From contig CAZHCK010000025.1 of assembly GCA_964530915.1 (NCBI GenBank), positions 1 to 34,165 of the forward strand: DNA of 34,165 nucleotides, in the 5' to 3' direction. Positions 24,462-31,525 of this stretch are shown here, in pieces. Numbering within the stretch: position 1 is the first letter of the stretch; each line of letters opens with the position of its first letter. Both the position numbers and the translations under genes were made by a program. The notes beneath the pieces are model-generated. The model did no database searches, was not told where the DNA came from, and saw only the letters and a list, made by a program, of their open reading frames with translations. The stretch comes from Cloacibacterium sp964530915. Lineage in GTDB: Bacteria; Bacteroidota; Bacteroidia; Flavobacteriales; Weeksellaceae.

Positions 24462-24462
24462 T

Positions 24463-25050
24463 TTAGATTACTTTTTTGGAAGATTTTATTTCTAAATAAG
24501 ATAAAACAACAAGGATAATTCCTACACCAAACATAATCCAGCCACCAATATCAGGATAAGAATACGCACCGAAGTTCAGAAGTTGTTTAAAGCCGAAAAG
24601 TGGTGGTTGGTAACTCATGCCCGGAACTACAATCGCTGCATTTGGATTAAGGTTATGACCATAATCGTACTCCCAAAGATAGAAATCTACCATGAAAGCT
24701 ACTCCAAAGATAAGAAATAAAGCCGCAAAGAAATAAAGCCATTTCTTATTATTGAGAAATACGGTGAGAAATGCCAAAGCTGCAAAGAATCCTAACGCAT
24801 AAGGTAAAATTTTAAATTCCCAAAAATCTTCCTGATGAATTTCTTTCATCCCGATGTAATGGTTCAGTCCATTGATAATTTCGTAGTCTCCTGTGATTTT
24901 GTTGGCATGGAGAAACATGCCCAATCCTTCTGGATATTGTGGAGCTTCTAGATAAATGGCCCATAAAGGAACGAAGATGCTGATGATTAATCCAATTCCG
25001 CTTGTAATAAGCAAAATTTTAGAGAGTTTGGATAATGAATTGTTTTTCAT
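24463..25050 (-). CDS. Four-helix membrane protein of clade II nos clusters (NosB-like)
   Basis: A 195-residue inner-membrane protein with four predicted helices: about 12-32, 82-100, 106-126 and 168-190. Between helices 1 and 2 it has a periplasmic loop with APQYPEGLGMFLHANKITGD and INGLNHYIGM, which I recall as conserved in proteins encoded beside clade II nosZ. Its place between nosZ and nosL fits NosB of such clusters, but I cannot confirm orthology and leave the symbol blank. It may support the electron route or maturation of NosZ; function is unproven. It stands after the nosZ terminator and behind two palindromes that could give it separate control. Confidence 0.6.
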   Translation of the reverse strand: MKNNSLSKLSKILLITSGIGLIISIFVPLWAIYLEAPQYPEGLGMFLHANKITGDYEIINGLNHYIGMKEIHQEDFWEFKILPYALGFFAALAFLTVFLNNKKWLYFFAALFLIFGVAFMVDFYLWEYDYGHNLNPNAAIVVPGMSYQPPLFGFKQLLNFGAYSYPDIGGWIMFGVGIILVVLSYLEIKSSKKVI

Positions 25051-25065
25051 TGTTTTTAGATTGTA

Positions 25066-25100
25066 ATAAGAAGTTCTTATAGAGTGTAACTTTTGTTACA
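25066..25100 (-). promoter_or_regulatory. Two palindromes ahead of the nosB-like gene
   Basis: ATAAGAAGTTCTTAT (25066-25080) is a perfect 15-base palindrome around G. TGTAACTTTTGTTACA (25085-25100) has perfect 6-base arms around TTTT and resembles a Crp/Fnr-type site of different sequence from the two AT-rich ones. I found no clear TAnnTTTG element between them and the ATG at 25050, so a promoter here is uncertain. Confidence 0.4.
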
Positions 25101-25105
25101 GAAGT

Positions 25106-25133
25106 AAAAAAGGGCAGTAGAAACTGCCCTTTT
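25106..25133 (-). terminator. Terminator after nosZ
   Basis: Perfect 11-base arms AAAAGGGCAGT (25108-25118) and ACTGCCCTTTT (25123-25133) with AGAA loop and a T run on the minus strand. It lies 7 bases past the nosZ stop, inside the nos gene order, so it may lower downstream expression. Confidence 0.8.
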
Positions 25134-25139
25134 AGAAAT

Positions 25140-27140
25140 TTATTTTGTGACTGCTGTTTTCACAGGGCTTTTAGCGTTATCCGCTTTATTATTGAGGCTG
25201 TAAGTAAGAGGAACATTGCTTCCTGCTGGAGAAACTCTTACATATCCTTGCATTTCTTGGTGTAATGCAGAACAGAAGTCTGTACAATACATTGGGTACA
25301 TTCCTGGTTTTTTAGGAACCCATTTCAGCGTAGAAGTTTCACCTGGCATAATCAATAATTCAGCATTTTGATTGCCTTTGATAGCGAAACCGTGTGGTAC
25401 ATCCCAGTCTTGTTCTAAGTTGGTCACGTGGAAGTACACTTCATCACCTACTTTGATGCCTTCGATATTATCTGGAGCAAAGTGCGAACGGATAGAAGTC
25501 ATGTAAACATGTACTTTATTGCCTTGTCTTACCACTTTAGATTCTGCTTCACCTTTGGTTGCATAAGGATGTTTATTGTCTGCAATATTGTAGAACTTCA
25601 CTTGCTGGTCTTTGATAAGAGAAGCTGGAACAGCTTGTGCATAGTGTGGCTCACCAAAAGTAGGGAAGTCTAATAAGAGTTTCATCTTATCTCCACTAAT
25701 GTCATACAACTGTGCAGATTGGGTTAATTCTGGACCTGTTGGTAAGAATCTGTCTTTTGTAATTTTATTATAAGCAACTAGATATTTACCGTAAGGTTTT
25801 TTAGTATCACCACCTACTACCATTAAGTGACCTACAGAGTAGAAAGTGGGTTGTCTGTCAAGAACTTTTAATGTTTTGATATCCCATTTCACTACTTCTG
25901 AAGAAACGAAGAATGAAGTATAAGCATTTCCTTTTCCGTCAAACTCTGTGTGTAATGGACCTAAACCTGGTTTTTGAACTTCACCATAAAGTGTAGATTC
26001 ATATTTTAAGATAGGAATACCGTCATATTCACCTGCAAATTCTTTGTTTTCAATGGCTTTAAGCATTTTGCTGAAGCTGTGTACAGGAATAAGAGCTGCC
26101 AATTTACCAGAACCTACAATGTATTCACCAGTTGGGTCTACGTCACAACCGTGAGGTGATTTAGGAGTTGGCATGAAATAGCAAATATCTTTTAATTCTT
26201 TAGCAGAAAGTACAGTCACTTCTTGCTCCATTTTAGAGGTAGCCGTTTGAGTTTTTTCATCAAATTTATTGTGAGCATACTGAGTTTTTACTTTTCTTCC
26301 TTTACCAGCTTTTAGATATTCTTCAGCTTTTTTCCAGTTTACCGCCATGATAAAGTCTTTATCATTTTGAGAAGCATTAACCTCTAATAAAGTATTCGCT
26401 TGTTCTGAATTATAGCAAGAGAAGAAGAACCAACCGTGAGATTTTCCTTTACCAGCGTGAGAAAGGTCAAAGTTTACACCCGGAGCTTCAATTTGGAAAG
26501 ATAAATTCATATCACCAGTTTCTTTATTAACTCCGATAAAAGAAATCACTCCTTTGAAGTTTTCTTTGAAAGAATTAATAGGAACGTCTCCGTTCATATC
26601 ATCTGTAGGAACGGCAAAACGAGTACCTGCCACTACATATTCTGTATTTTCGGTAATAAATGGAGAAGAGTGGTTACCAGCAGAATTCGGTAATTCTATA
26701 ATTTCCTCTGTTCTGAAGGTTTTCAGGTTTACTCTTGCTACACGTGGAGTGTTATTAGCATTCGCAAAAATCCATCTTCCGTCTTGTTCACCATTTGTTT
26801 GAGATAATTCTAAGTGGTGTTGGTCATCCCAAGGAATAAAACCGTGTGAAGTTTCTAGCATAGGCTTAGTTTCTTCACTGTAACCATACCCATTTTCTGG
26901 ATTTACAGAGAAAATAGGCACTACTTTCAATAATCTTCCACTCGGTAAACCATAAACGTTCATTTGTCCGTTAAAACCACCACTCACGAAATTATATACC
27001 TCGTCATATTTTCCAGGAGCTACATATACTTTTTCTGCGGCGTCACCACTTACAGCGGTTTCTGTACCTTTGGGTTTACAACTGCCTAAAAATGCTAATG
27101 AAGCAAAGGCCGAAATACCAAATAACTGAATAATTTTCAT
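25140..27140 (-). CDS. nosZ: Nitrous oxide reductase, Sec-type (clade II) NosZ
   Basis: A 666-residue enzyme that reduces N2O to N2 in the periplasm. The N-terminus lacks the twin arginines of clade I and instead has a Sec lipoprotein signal ending in LGSC (Cys21). The N-terminal seven-bladed propeller carries CuZ; the DDQHH motif at 105-109 gives two of its histidine ligands. The C-terminal cupredoxin holds the CuA site: His583, then CTDFCSALHQEM with Cys619, Cys623, His627 and Met630. All expected residues I checked are present, so the enzyme looks functional. It follows the cytochrome gene by 26 bases and is ended by its own hairpin. Confidence 0.97.
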   Translation of the reverse strand: MKIIQLFGISAFASLAFLGSCKPKGTETAVSGDAAEKVYVAPGKYDEVYNFVSGGFNGQMNVYGLPSGRLLKVVPIFSVNPENGYGYSEETKPMLETSHGFIPWDDQHHLELSQTNGEQDGRWIFANANNTPRVARVNLKTFRTEEIIELPNSAGNHSSPFITENTEYVVAGTRFAVPTDDMNGDVPINSFKENFKGVISFIGVNKETGDMNLSFQIEAPGVNFDLSHAGKGKSHGWFFFSCYNSEQANTLLEVNASQNDKDFIMAVNWKKAEEYLKAGKGRKVKTQYAHNKFDEKTQTATSKMEQEVTVLSAKELKDICYFMPTPKSPHGCDVDPTGEYIVGSGKLAALIPVHSFSKMLKAIENKEFAGEYDGIPILKYESTLYGEVQKPGLGPLHTEFDGKGNAYTSFFVSSEVVKWDIKTLKVLDRQPTFYSVGHLMVVGGDTKKPYGKYLVAYNKITKDRFLPTGPELTQSAQLYDISGDKMKLLLDFPTFGEPHYAQAVPASLIKDQQVKFYNIADNKHPYATKGEAESKVVRQGNKVHVYMTSIRSHFAPDNIEGIKVGDEVYFHVTNLEQDWDVPHGFAIKGNQNAELLIMPGETSTLKWVPKKPGMYPMYCTDFCSALHQEMQGYVRVSPAGSNVPLTYSLNNKADNAKSPVKTAVTK

Positions 27141-27166
27141 ATATTTATTTTTATAGTCTATCTAAA

Positions 27167-27670
27167 TTATTTTGCACCGTCGATTTCTCTCATGTACTCT
27201 AAAATTTGTCTTGCTTCAGTTTCATTAAGCCCTTGGTTTGGCATTCTCACTAAACAAATCTCTAATTGTTTTTGTAATTCTGGGTCTACACTAATCATAG
27301 GATCTGGATTGCTAATGAAGTTCATAATCCAATGGGGAGTTTGTCTTGTAGTAACTCCTTTCCATCCCGGACCTACCAATTTTTCTTCTGTAGGCTTATG
27401 ACAAGAAGTACATTTTACCTCTGCCACTTTCTTACCTTCAGCGGCCATAGCAGCGTCAAATTTGCTCACATCTACGTTGCTTTCGTCATATTTACCTAAA
27501 CCTCTTTTCGGATCGTATTGTCCTGATTCAGATGATGCACTAGTTTCCGTATTAGCAGCAGATGTTTCTGTAGATGAGGTAGATGCAGAAGCGTCTGCAG
27601 GCTTGTCATTACCACAAGAAACCATCGCGAAAGCCATCATAGGAAGAACTAGAAATTTCAAATTTTTCAT
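27167..27670 (-). CDS. Lipoprotein c-type cytochrome, likely NosZ electron donor
   Basis: A 167-residue exported monoheme cytochrome c. The lipobox ends in MVSC (Cys19). Residues 20-60 are a Ser/Thr/Ala-rich tether. The heme site is CTSCH at 87-91, and Met143 in VRMPNQG is the probable sixth ligand. It is the first gene of the leftward nos unit, 26 bases ahead of nosZ, so it probably feeds electrons to CuA from the quinol pool; this is inference from position. Heme attachment would need the CcsBA encoded at 9766-12945. Names such as nosC are used for similar proteins, but I cannot assign one here. Confidence 0.9.
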   Translation of the reverse strand: MKNLKFLVLPMMAFAMVSCGNDKPADASASTSSTETSAANTETSASSESGQYDPKRGLGKYDESNVDVSKFDAAMAAEGKKVAEVKCTSCHKPTEEKLVGPGWKGVTTRQTPHWIMNFISNPDPMISVDPELQKQLEICLVRMPNQGLNETEARQILEYMREIDGAK

Positions 27671-27700
27671 ATATTTTTATTTTTAATATTAATTTGATAA

Positions 27701-27776
27701 CAAATTTAACGTTGTTTAACAGTTGGGATTTATGACTTGAGTCATAAAATAAACATGACATTTATTAGCAAATTTG
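27701..27776. promoter_or_regulatory. Divergent nos promoter with central Crp/Fnr-like palindrome
   Basis: TTATGACTTGAGTCATAA (27730-27747) has perfect 8-base arms around TG, extended one base each side. Leftward, TAAATTTG at 27708-27701 is an exact -7 element for the cytochrome-nosZ unit. Rightward, CAAATTTG at 27769-27776 is one base off for the lipoprotein gene. The last base of each octamer is 37.5 bases from the palindrome centre (27738.5). Neither promoter has a TTG -33 box, as expected for activator-dependent promoters. Confidence 0.65.
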
Positions 27777-27875
27777 CACCTGTAAAACAGAAGAGCATTT
27801 TTGTGATTATTTTTAAAAATAATGACTGCTCATATAGTGGAGTAATTTCTTTCAAAAAAACAGTATTGAATCAAT

Positions 27876-28244
27876 ATGAAAAATAATTGGATAATCTTGG
27901 CAATGTTCGCTTTCTTGATTTCTTGTAACAAAGAATCGTCGACCACAGAAAATTCGCCAGTGATAAGTGATAAAAATTCTAAAGAAGTTTCTTTAAAACA
28001 AGAGGCTAAAACATTGACCAATGATAAAGGAGAAACCATAGTGGTAATGTATTTTGCCGAAGGAATCGATTTAGCGATGACTCTTAAAAAGAATGATGAA
28101 GAAGAACACAAATTGGTGGCAAAAGGAACAAATCCAAAAGGCGAACCTATTTTTACAGATGGTTTTTATGCTTGGGAACTGTCTGATGATGGAAATTCTG
28201 GTAGACTGACAGACAAGCAAGGAAATGTTAGTGTTTTCAAATAA
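27876..28244 (+). CDS. Small lipoprotein, possibly MliC-like
   Basis: A 122-residue exported lipoprotein. The signal runs to ALISC-type lipobox FLISC with Cys17. A Ser/Glu-rich linker follows, then a small beta-rich domain with TIVVMYFAEGIDLAMTLKK, DGFYAWELSDDGNSGRLTD and a terminal VSVFK. The pattern of strands and the W-to-G-x-L spacing recall the MliC lysozyme-inhibitor fold, but the usual Cys pair is missing, so this is tentative. It diverges from the nos unit and may share its regulator through the palindrome at 27730-27747. The hairpin at 28267-28308 ends it. Confidence 0.7.
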   Translation: MKNNWIILAMFAFLISCNKESSTTENSPVISDKNSKEVSLKQEAKTLTNDKGETIVVMYFAEGIDLAMTLKKNDEEEHKLVAKGTNPKGEPIFTDGFYAWELSDDGNSGRLTDKQGNVSVFK

Positions 28245-28266
28245 ATAGCTTTATTACGTTGTTTAA

Positions 28267-28308
28267 AAAATCCTCAAATTGATTTCAATTTGAGGATTTT
28301 GTTTTTTT
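28267..28308 (+). terminator. Terminator of the small lipoprotein gene
   Basis: Perfect 16-base arms starting AAAATCCTCAAATTGA around TT, followed by G and a run of seven T. It faces the convergent HEPN-like gene and could serve both. Confidence 0.85.
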
Positions 28309-28337
28309 GTTATAGAATGTGGAATCGGGAGATGTTA

Positions 28338-29519
28338 TTAATTTCTTTTTGAATGTTTTGGAAGCCTATCATTCCATCTGATGATTTGTTTAGTTGCTTC
28401 ATTTAAGAAAATATTCATTTGCTTTAAATCCTCTTGATTACATTCTAAACCATTAGATTCATAATTAGATTTTGCATGAACAATTTTATTTCTAGTACTA
28501 TAAAGTATTTTTCCAAGTTTCGTGAAAATTGCATCAAGCTTTTCGGGAGTAAGTTTGTAATTAATATTCTTTTTATTAATTGATTCTTCTTTTGCTATTT
28601 TATCTTGAATACGACTTGGTAAATGTTTAAAAAGTTCAATAATATCTATACTTATTGACATAACATGATAACAAAGTTCGCTGTCAGATTTGGATTTTCT
28701 AAATGCATCTGCAATTTCAAATACACTACTTAAATCATCATTAGTTACTTCTTTATATTTTAATTCGTCAAATTTTTTAGAAAGAATATCAAAAGATTTG
28801 ATTTTACTAGCAGTTGGTGAAAAATATTCAATTATTTTATAAAAATATAAAAAGCTAATTTCTTCATTGCTTGTACTCACTGCATTTAAAAATAATTCAA
28901 TAGAATCATTGTAATCTGGTAGTTTATCAATTTCTATATCTTTGTTATTTATCTCATTTTTTGGACCAAAATATTCATCAAAATCATAAAGTTCAAACAG
29001 TTCAATGTGCGCTCCTGAAGCTAAATAAAATTCATAAATGAATGATTTTATTACGTTTTCTTCAATTTTTTCATCAAAGATATTTAATTCATCTGAATAA
29101 ATTATTTCAATTGCATGGTAATAACTACAAGGCGGAAAATATTTGTTATAGAAACCAAAATGCAAACTAGCTAAACCTATTAAAAAAGGTGTTTTAATAA
29201 TGCGAATTATATATTTTTCATTTCGGAAGGAGAAACTAAAATCGTCTAGTAAGTTATCAATATTTTCATTGAAAATTATAGGGAATTGTCGTATAGTTTT
29301 CGTGCAAACTTTTTTCTTATCATAAATTATCGTATCAATTTCATTAATATATTTTGCAAAGTCTTGAGTTATAAATACTATATTATCATATTCTTTTGGA
29401 AAAAAAATACTAATTTCTTTTTCCTTATAATTTGGACTATCGATTTCAATTTCGAAATCATTGTCTAAATTGAATTTTTCAAACTTTTTAATAATTTGAT
29501 CAAAATGCTTTTTTAACAT
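28338..29519 (-). CDS. HEPN-like C-terminal domain protein (paralogue 2)
   Basis: A 393-residue soluble protein related to the one at 196-1434. The C-terminal region again has an FYKIIEYFSPTASKI helix, then TRNKIVHAKSNY with RNKIVH at about 343-348, fitting the HEPN Rx4-6H motif, and an IIRWNDRLP block near the end. The N-terminal part is not recognised. I chose the ATG at 29519 (MLKKHFDQ). An in-frame reading from 29678 would pass through a palindrome at 29538-29681 that looks like an untranslated recombination-site-like leader. The gene is very AT-rich and sits in an accessory island. A role in nucleic-acid cleavage or phage defence is possible but unproven. Confidence 0.6.
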   Translation of the reverse strand: MLKKHFDQIIKKFEKFNLDNDFEIEIDSPNYKEKEISIFFPKEYDNIVFITQDFAKYINEIDTIIYDKKKVCTKTIRQFPIIFNENIDNLLDDFSFSFRNEKYIIRIIKTPFLIGLASLHFGFYNKYFPPCSYYHAIEIIYSDELNIFDEKIEENVIKSFIYEFYLASGAHIELFELYDFDEYFGPKNEINNKDIEIDKLPDYNDSIELFLNAVSTSNEEISFLYFYKIIEYFSPTASKIKSFDILSKKFDELKYKEVTNDDLSSVFEIADAFRKSKSDSELCYHVMSISIDIIELFKHLPSRIQDKIAKEESINKKNINYKLTPEKLDAIFTKLGKILYSTRNKIVHAKSNYESNGLECNQEDLKQMNIFLNEATKQIIRWNDRLPKHSKRN

Positions 29520-29537
29520 ATAATTGTTTATAATATC

Positions 29538-29681
29538 GCCTAACGTTTTGTGGCTTTGCGAGGTGGCAAACTTCGTAAAGACAGGGTTAATAATTAATTT
29601 AATTCTTTCTTTGCGGAAGGTAAACGTGATTTTTTGCAAATTATTCGCCATCTTGCAAAACCACTGTGCCTGTTGCATAAC
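29538..29681 (-). repeat. attC-like imperfect palindrome ahead of HEPN-like gene
   Basis: On the minus strand the leader ends in GTTAGGC (29544-29538), an exact match to the attC R' consensus GTTRRRY, 18 bases before the ATG. Inner arms read GTGGCTTTGCGAGGTGGCAA near 29549-29568 and, inverted at 29641-29664, GTGGTTTTGCAAGATGGCGA: 16 of 20 matching, all differences transitions. The outer left box (GCAAC at 29671-29675 on the plus strand inverted) does not fit RYYYAAC well. Length about 144 bases, in the range of Vibrio-type attC sites. Confidence 0.45.
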
Positions 29682-29682
29682 T

Positions 29683-29690
29683 CAAATATA
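29683..29690 (-). promoter_or_regulatory. Promoter -7 element ahead of the HEPN-like gene
   Basis: The minus strand reads TATATTTG followed by AGT, the same as at 32432-32439. It lies just outside the palindrome at 29538-29681, so the transcript would carry the palindrome as a leader of about 155 bases. Confidence 0.5.
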
Positions 29691-29734
29691 CTAAAAAAAA
29701 TAGGTAATTAGGGTTAAAATTTGTAAATTTAGGA

Positions 29735-29887
29735 ATGCAAGGAAAGAAGAGTTTTACGCCCCAATTATTTGTTTCGGTTAATTTATTGGACATGGTTCCA
29801 GAGGATAATTTTTACAGAAAATTATTATCCGAGCTCAATTTACATTTTATTTACAAAGCCACCCAAAAGTATTATGGCAAAGAAGGA
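29735..29887 (+). pseudogene. 5' remnant of an IS1182-family transposase gene
   Basis: An ATG at 29735 opens 51 codons (MQGKKSFTPQLFVSVN, then MVPEDNFYRKLL, LHFIYKATQKYYGKEG) that I recognise as the start of an IS1182-type transposase of Bacteroidota. At 29888 the sequence changes abruptly into the REP array. The frame then runs to a stop inside the first REP at 29908. The remaining roughly 90 percent of the transposase, including the catalytic DDE region, is absent from the window. No inverted terminal repeat was identified. Confidence 0.75.
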
Positions 29888-30110
29888 CCCGATGTCGCGG
29901 ATTTGTAATCCGTGACTATTACTATTTATAATTATCTGTGCTCAATGCGGATTTGTAATCCGTGACTACTACCCGATGTCGCGGATTTGTAACCCCGATG
30001 TCGCGGATTTGTAATCCGTGACTATTACTATTTTATAATTATCAGTGCTCAATGCGGATTTGTAATCCGTGACTACTATTATTTTACTCGATGTTTTATA
30101 ATCTGTTACT
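29888..30110 (+). repeat. REP array next to the RAYT gene
   Basis: Two near-identical units, 84 bases (29888-29971) and 85 bases (29994-30078), differ by one substitution and one inserted T. Each has two GCGGATTTGTAATCCG cores, the first preceded by CCCGATGTC and the second by CTCAAT. Between the units lies a 22-base partial copy, cut off as GTAAC. A sixth, eroded copy (CTCGATGTTTTATAATCTGT) lies at about 30087-30106, next to the transposase stop. Confidence 0.85.
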
Positions 30111-30113
30111 TTA

Positions 30114-30686
30114 CTATATTTTGTGGTTATCCCAACCCATGAAAACTACTTCTACATCTAAAGCACCATCTAAATCAGCATAATTTCTTGCAGAGCTAAA
30201 ATAATAATTTTCTGCTTCTGTTACAATCTTTTCTTTTACAGGATTTTCATGTATGTACTTTATTTTTTCCTTTATCCAATGGTTAGAGAAAATTTCTTCT
30301 GCATGATAACCATCTTGCCAAACTTTGTATTGCTGTTGTCGGGATAAATGTTCACAAGATTTGCTAAAATACTCTAACAGCCATTCTCTTCTGCTTTCTG
30401 GTTCGTCTTGTATGGTTTGGATTATTTTTTTAGAAGTATATTTTTTGAAATCTCGCATAATTTCTGATAATGTTAAATCTCCATCTGCTCTGCAAAATAA
30501 ATGCAAATGGCTGTGCATAAGGCAATATGCAAATACAACAAGTCCTTTATTTTTTTGACAATACTTTAGTGCATCTATGATTAAATGTTTTTGCGGTAGT
30601 CTTGTGAATACATCTACCCAACCTACAGTGGTAATAGTAATGAAATATGCCTGTGAAATTTCAGTGGCTTTGTATTTGGTTGACAT
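30114..30686 (-). CDS. REP-associated tyrosine transposase (RAYT, Y1 type)
   Basis: A 190-residue single-strand transposase of the Y1 HUH superfamily, relatives of IS200/IS605 TnpA. The HUH motif is visible as HSHLH, with His60-Leu-His62, and the catalytic Tyr is probably Tyr144 in KIKYIHENPVK, the usual position. The N-terminal YFITITTVGW strand fits the family. RAYTs are known to act on REP hairpins, and the gene is flanked by REPs in inverted orientation. I chose the ATG at 30686 (MSTKYK); a longer reading adds a Phe/Tyr-rich stretch without homology. All catalytic residues appear intact, so it could be active. Confidence 0.92.
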   Translation of the reverse strand: MSTKYKATEISQAYFITITTVGWVDVFTRLPQKHLIIDALKYCQKNKGLVVFAYCLMHSHLHLFCRADGDLTLSEIMRDFKKYTSKKIIQTIQDEPESRREWLLEYFSKSCEHLSRQQQYKVWQDGYHAEEIFSNHWIKEKIKYIHENPVKEKIVTEAENYYFSSARNYADLDGALDVEVVFMGWDNHKI

Positions 30687-30770
30687 TATTAGTTTTGAGT
30701 AAAAATAATAAAAAAACAGCAACAAAAAGCGGCTGTTTTTAAATGATTAATCATTCTATTATTTTTAGTA

Positions 30771-30801
30771 TAGTCACGGATTACAAATCCGCGACATCGG
30801 G
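30771..30801 (-). repeat. Inverted REP upstream of the RAYT gene
   Basis: The complement of this sequence equals the full REP of the downstream array, from CCCGATGTC through the core to GTGACTA. Opposite orientation on the two sides of the gene is the usual arrangement around RAYTs. It abuts the repeat at 30804-30856 directly. Confidence 0.85.
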
Positions 30802-30803
30802 GG

Positions 30804-30856
30804 TGTAATCCGCCGAACCGTTGTGGCGAAAGGAGCGGAGCGGATTTCGCCACAAC
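30804..30856 (+). repeat. 53-base direct repeat, copy 1
   Basis: Identical over 53 bases to 32376-32428. Contains TGTAATCCGCCGAACC and then a hairpin with perfect arms GTTGTGGCGAAA and TTTCGCCACAAC bracketing GGAGCGGAGCGGA. The two copies bracket a two-gene segment of about 1.5 kb. Confidence 0.9.
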
Positions 30857-31042
30857 GAAAAAGTATTGGCTGAAGTGCGGGCTAAATTGGACTGAAAGTT
30901 CAATTTCGACCAAGTGAAGCCGATATTTTTTCGGTGAGACTAAATTAGCAAAAATAGTTGAAACGAAAAATAGCGGCGACTAAAAAAGTAGTGTAGTTCT
31001 ATCAAGACTTTAACCCCGCATTTCGCCAATACTATGTTATAC
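30850..31042 (-). repeat. attC-like imperfect palindrome after the DUF5063-like gene
   Basis: Inner arms AGTATTGGCTGAAGTGCGGG (30862-30881) and, inverted at about 31011-31033, AGTATTGGCGAAATGCGGGG are near complementary, followed by CTAAA or TTAAA. Ends are CCACAAC (30850-30856) and GTTATAC (31036-31042). At 193 bases it is longer than typical attC sites. With the two repeats at 30771-30856 it accounts for most of the 365-base gap between the RAYT and DUF5063-like genes. Confidence 0.4.
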
Positions 31043-31051
31043 AACGTATTT

Positions 31052-31507
31052 TTATTTATGGAAGTAAATGTAATTAATAAGATTTAAGATTTTTAATTTT
31101 GTATTTAGACCAAACACGACATCAAAAATATTTTGACCTGCAATATCACCATAATTTTCAAAGGTAAACTTGACTTCTAACAAATCAAATATAATATCAA
31201 CAAGATCATTTGCTGAATTTCCGTAAAGTATATCAAATTTTTCATCAAGGTTACTTGAGTCGTTAAAATATTTATAGTTACCAAATGTTGGGAAGTTATG
31301 AGTCACATTATATTCAACAAAGGAGAATTTCTGTTTTTCAAAATCAGGATATTCTACATCATCACACAAAAATTCATTACTTAAATAAAATAAATAAAGT
31401 TTAGTTATTGCTTTTTCAAGTTCAAAAATATATTTTTTTGAATTAAAGTCAGAACTCATTCCGAATTTAATAATTTCATCAATTAATGGAACTAATTTTT
31501 CTTGCAT
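31052..31507 (-). CDS. DUF5063-like protein
   Basis: A 151-residue, acidic, probably cytoplasmic protein. It resembles the DUF5063 family: an N-terminal helical pair with AITKLYLFYL, then EYPDFEKQKFSFVEYNVTHN leading into FPTFGNYKYF, a NSANDLVDIIFDL helix and a helical end. DUF5063 proteins have no assigned enzymatic role that I know. It is AT-rich and flanked on both sides by attC-like palindromes with GTTATAC-type boxes in inverted orientation, as a cassette would be. No promoter of its own was found, so it may be read from 32432-32461. Confidence 0.65.
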   Translation of the reverse strand: MQEKLVPLIDEIIKFGMSSDFNSKKYIFELEKAITKLYLFYLSNEFLCDDVEYPDFEKQKFSFVEYNVTHNFPTFGNYKYFNDSSNLDEKFDILYGNSANDLVDIIFDLLEVKFTFENYGDIAGQNIFDVVFGLNTKLKILNLINYIYFHK

Positions 31508-31525
31508 TTAGTTTTGAAATATGTT

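Noticed and set aside
27140..27140. Tat-exported clade I NosZ
   Set aside because: The N-terminus has no twin arginines and ends in a lipobox; the CuZ motif is DDQHH rather than the clade I pattern.
29520..29678. N-terminal extension of the HEPN-like paralogue 2
   Set aside because: The extra 53 codons coincide with the palindrome and its GTTAGGC box, have no counterpart in the paralogue, and start right at the expected transcription start.
29888..30078. CRISPR array
   Set aside because: The repeated units are 84-85 bases with palindromic cores, only two full copies, near-identical 'spacers' and no cas genes. They are REPs next to a RAYT.
30689..30913. Leftward 74-codon open reading frame upstream of the RAYT
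   Set aside because: It is made of the inverted REP and the 53-base repeat, with no protein-like composition.
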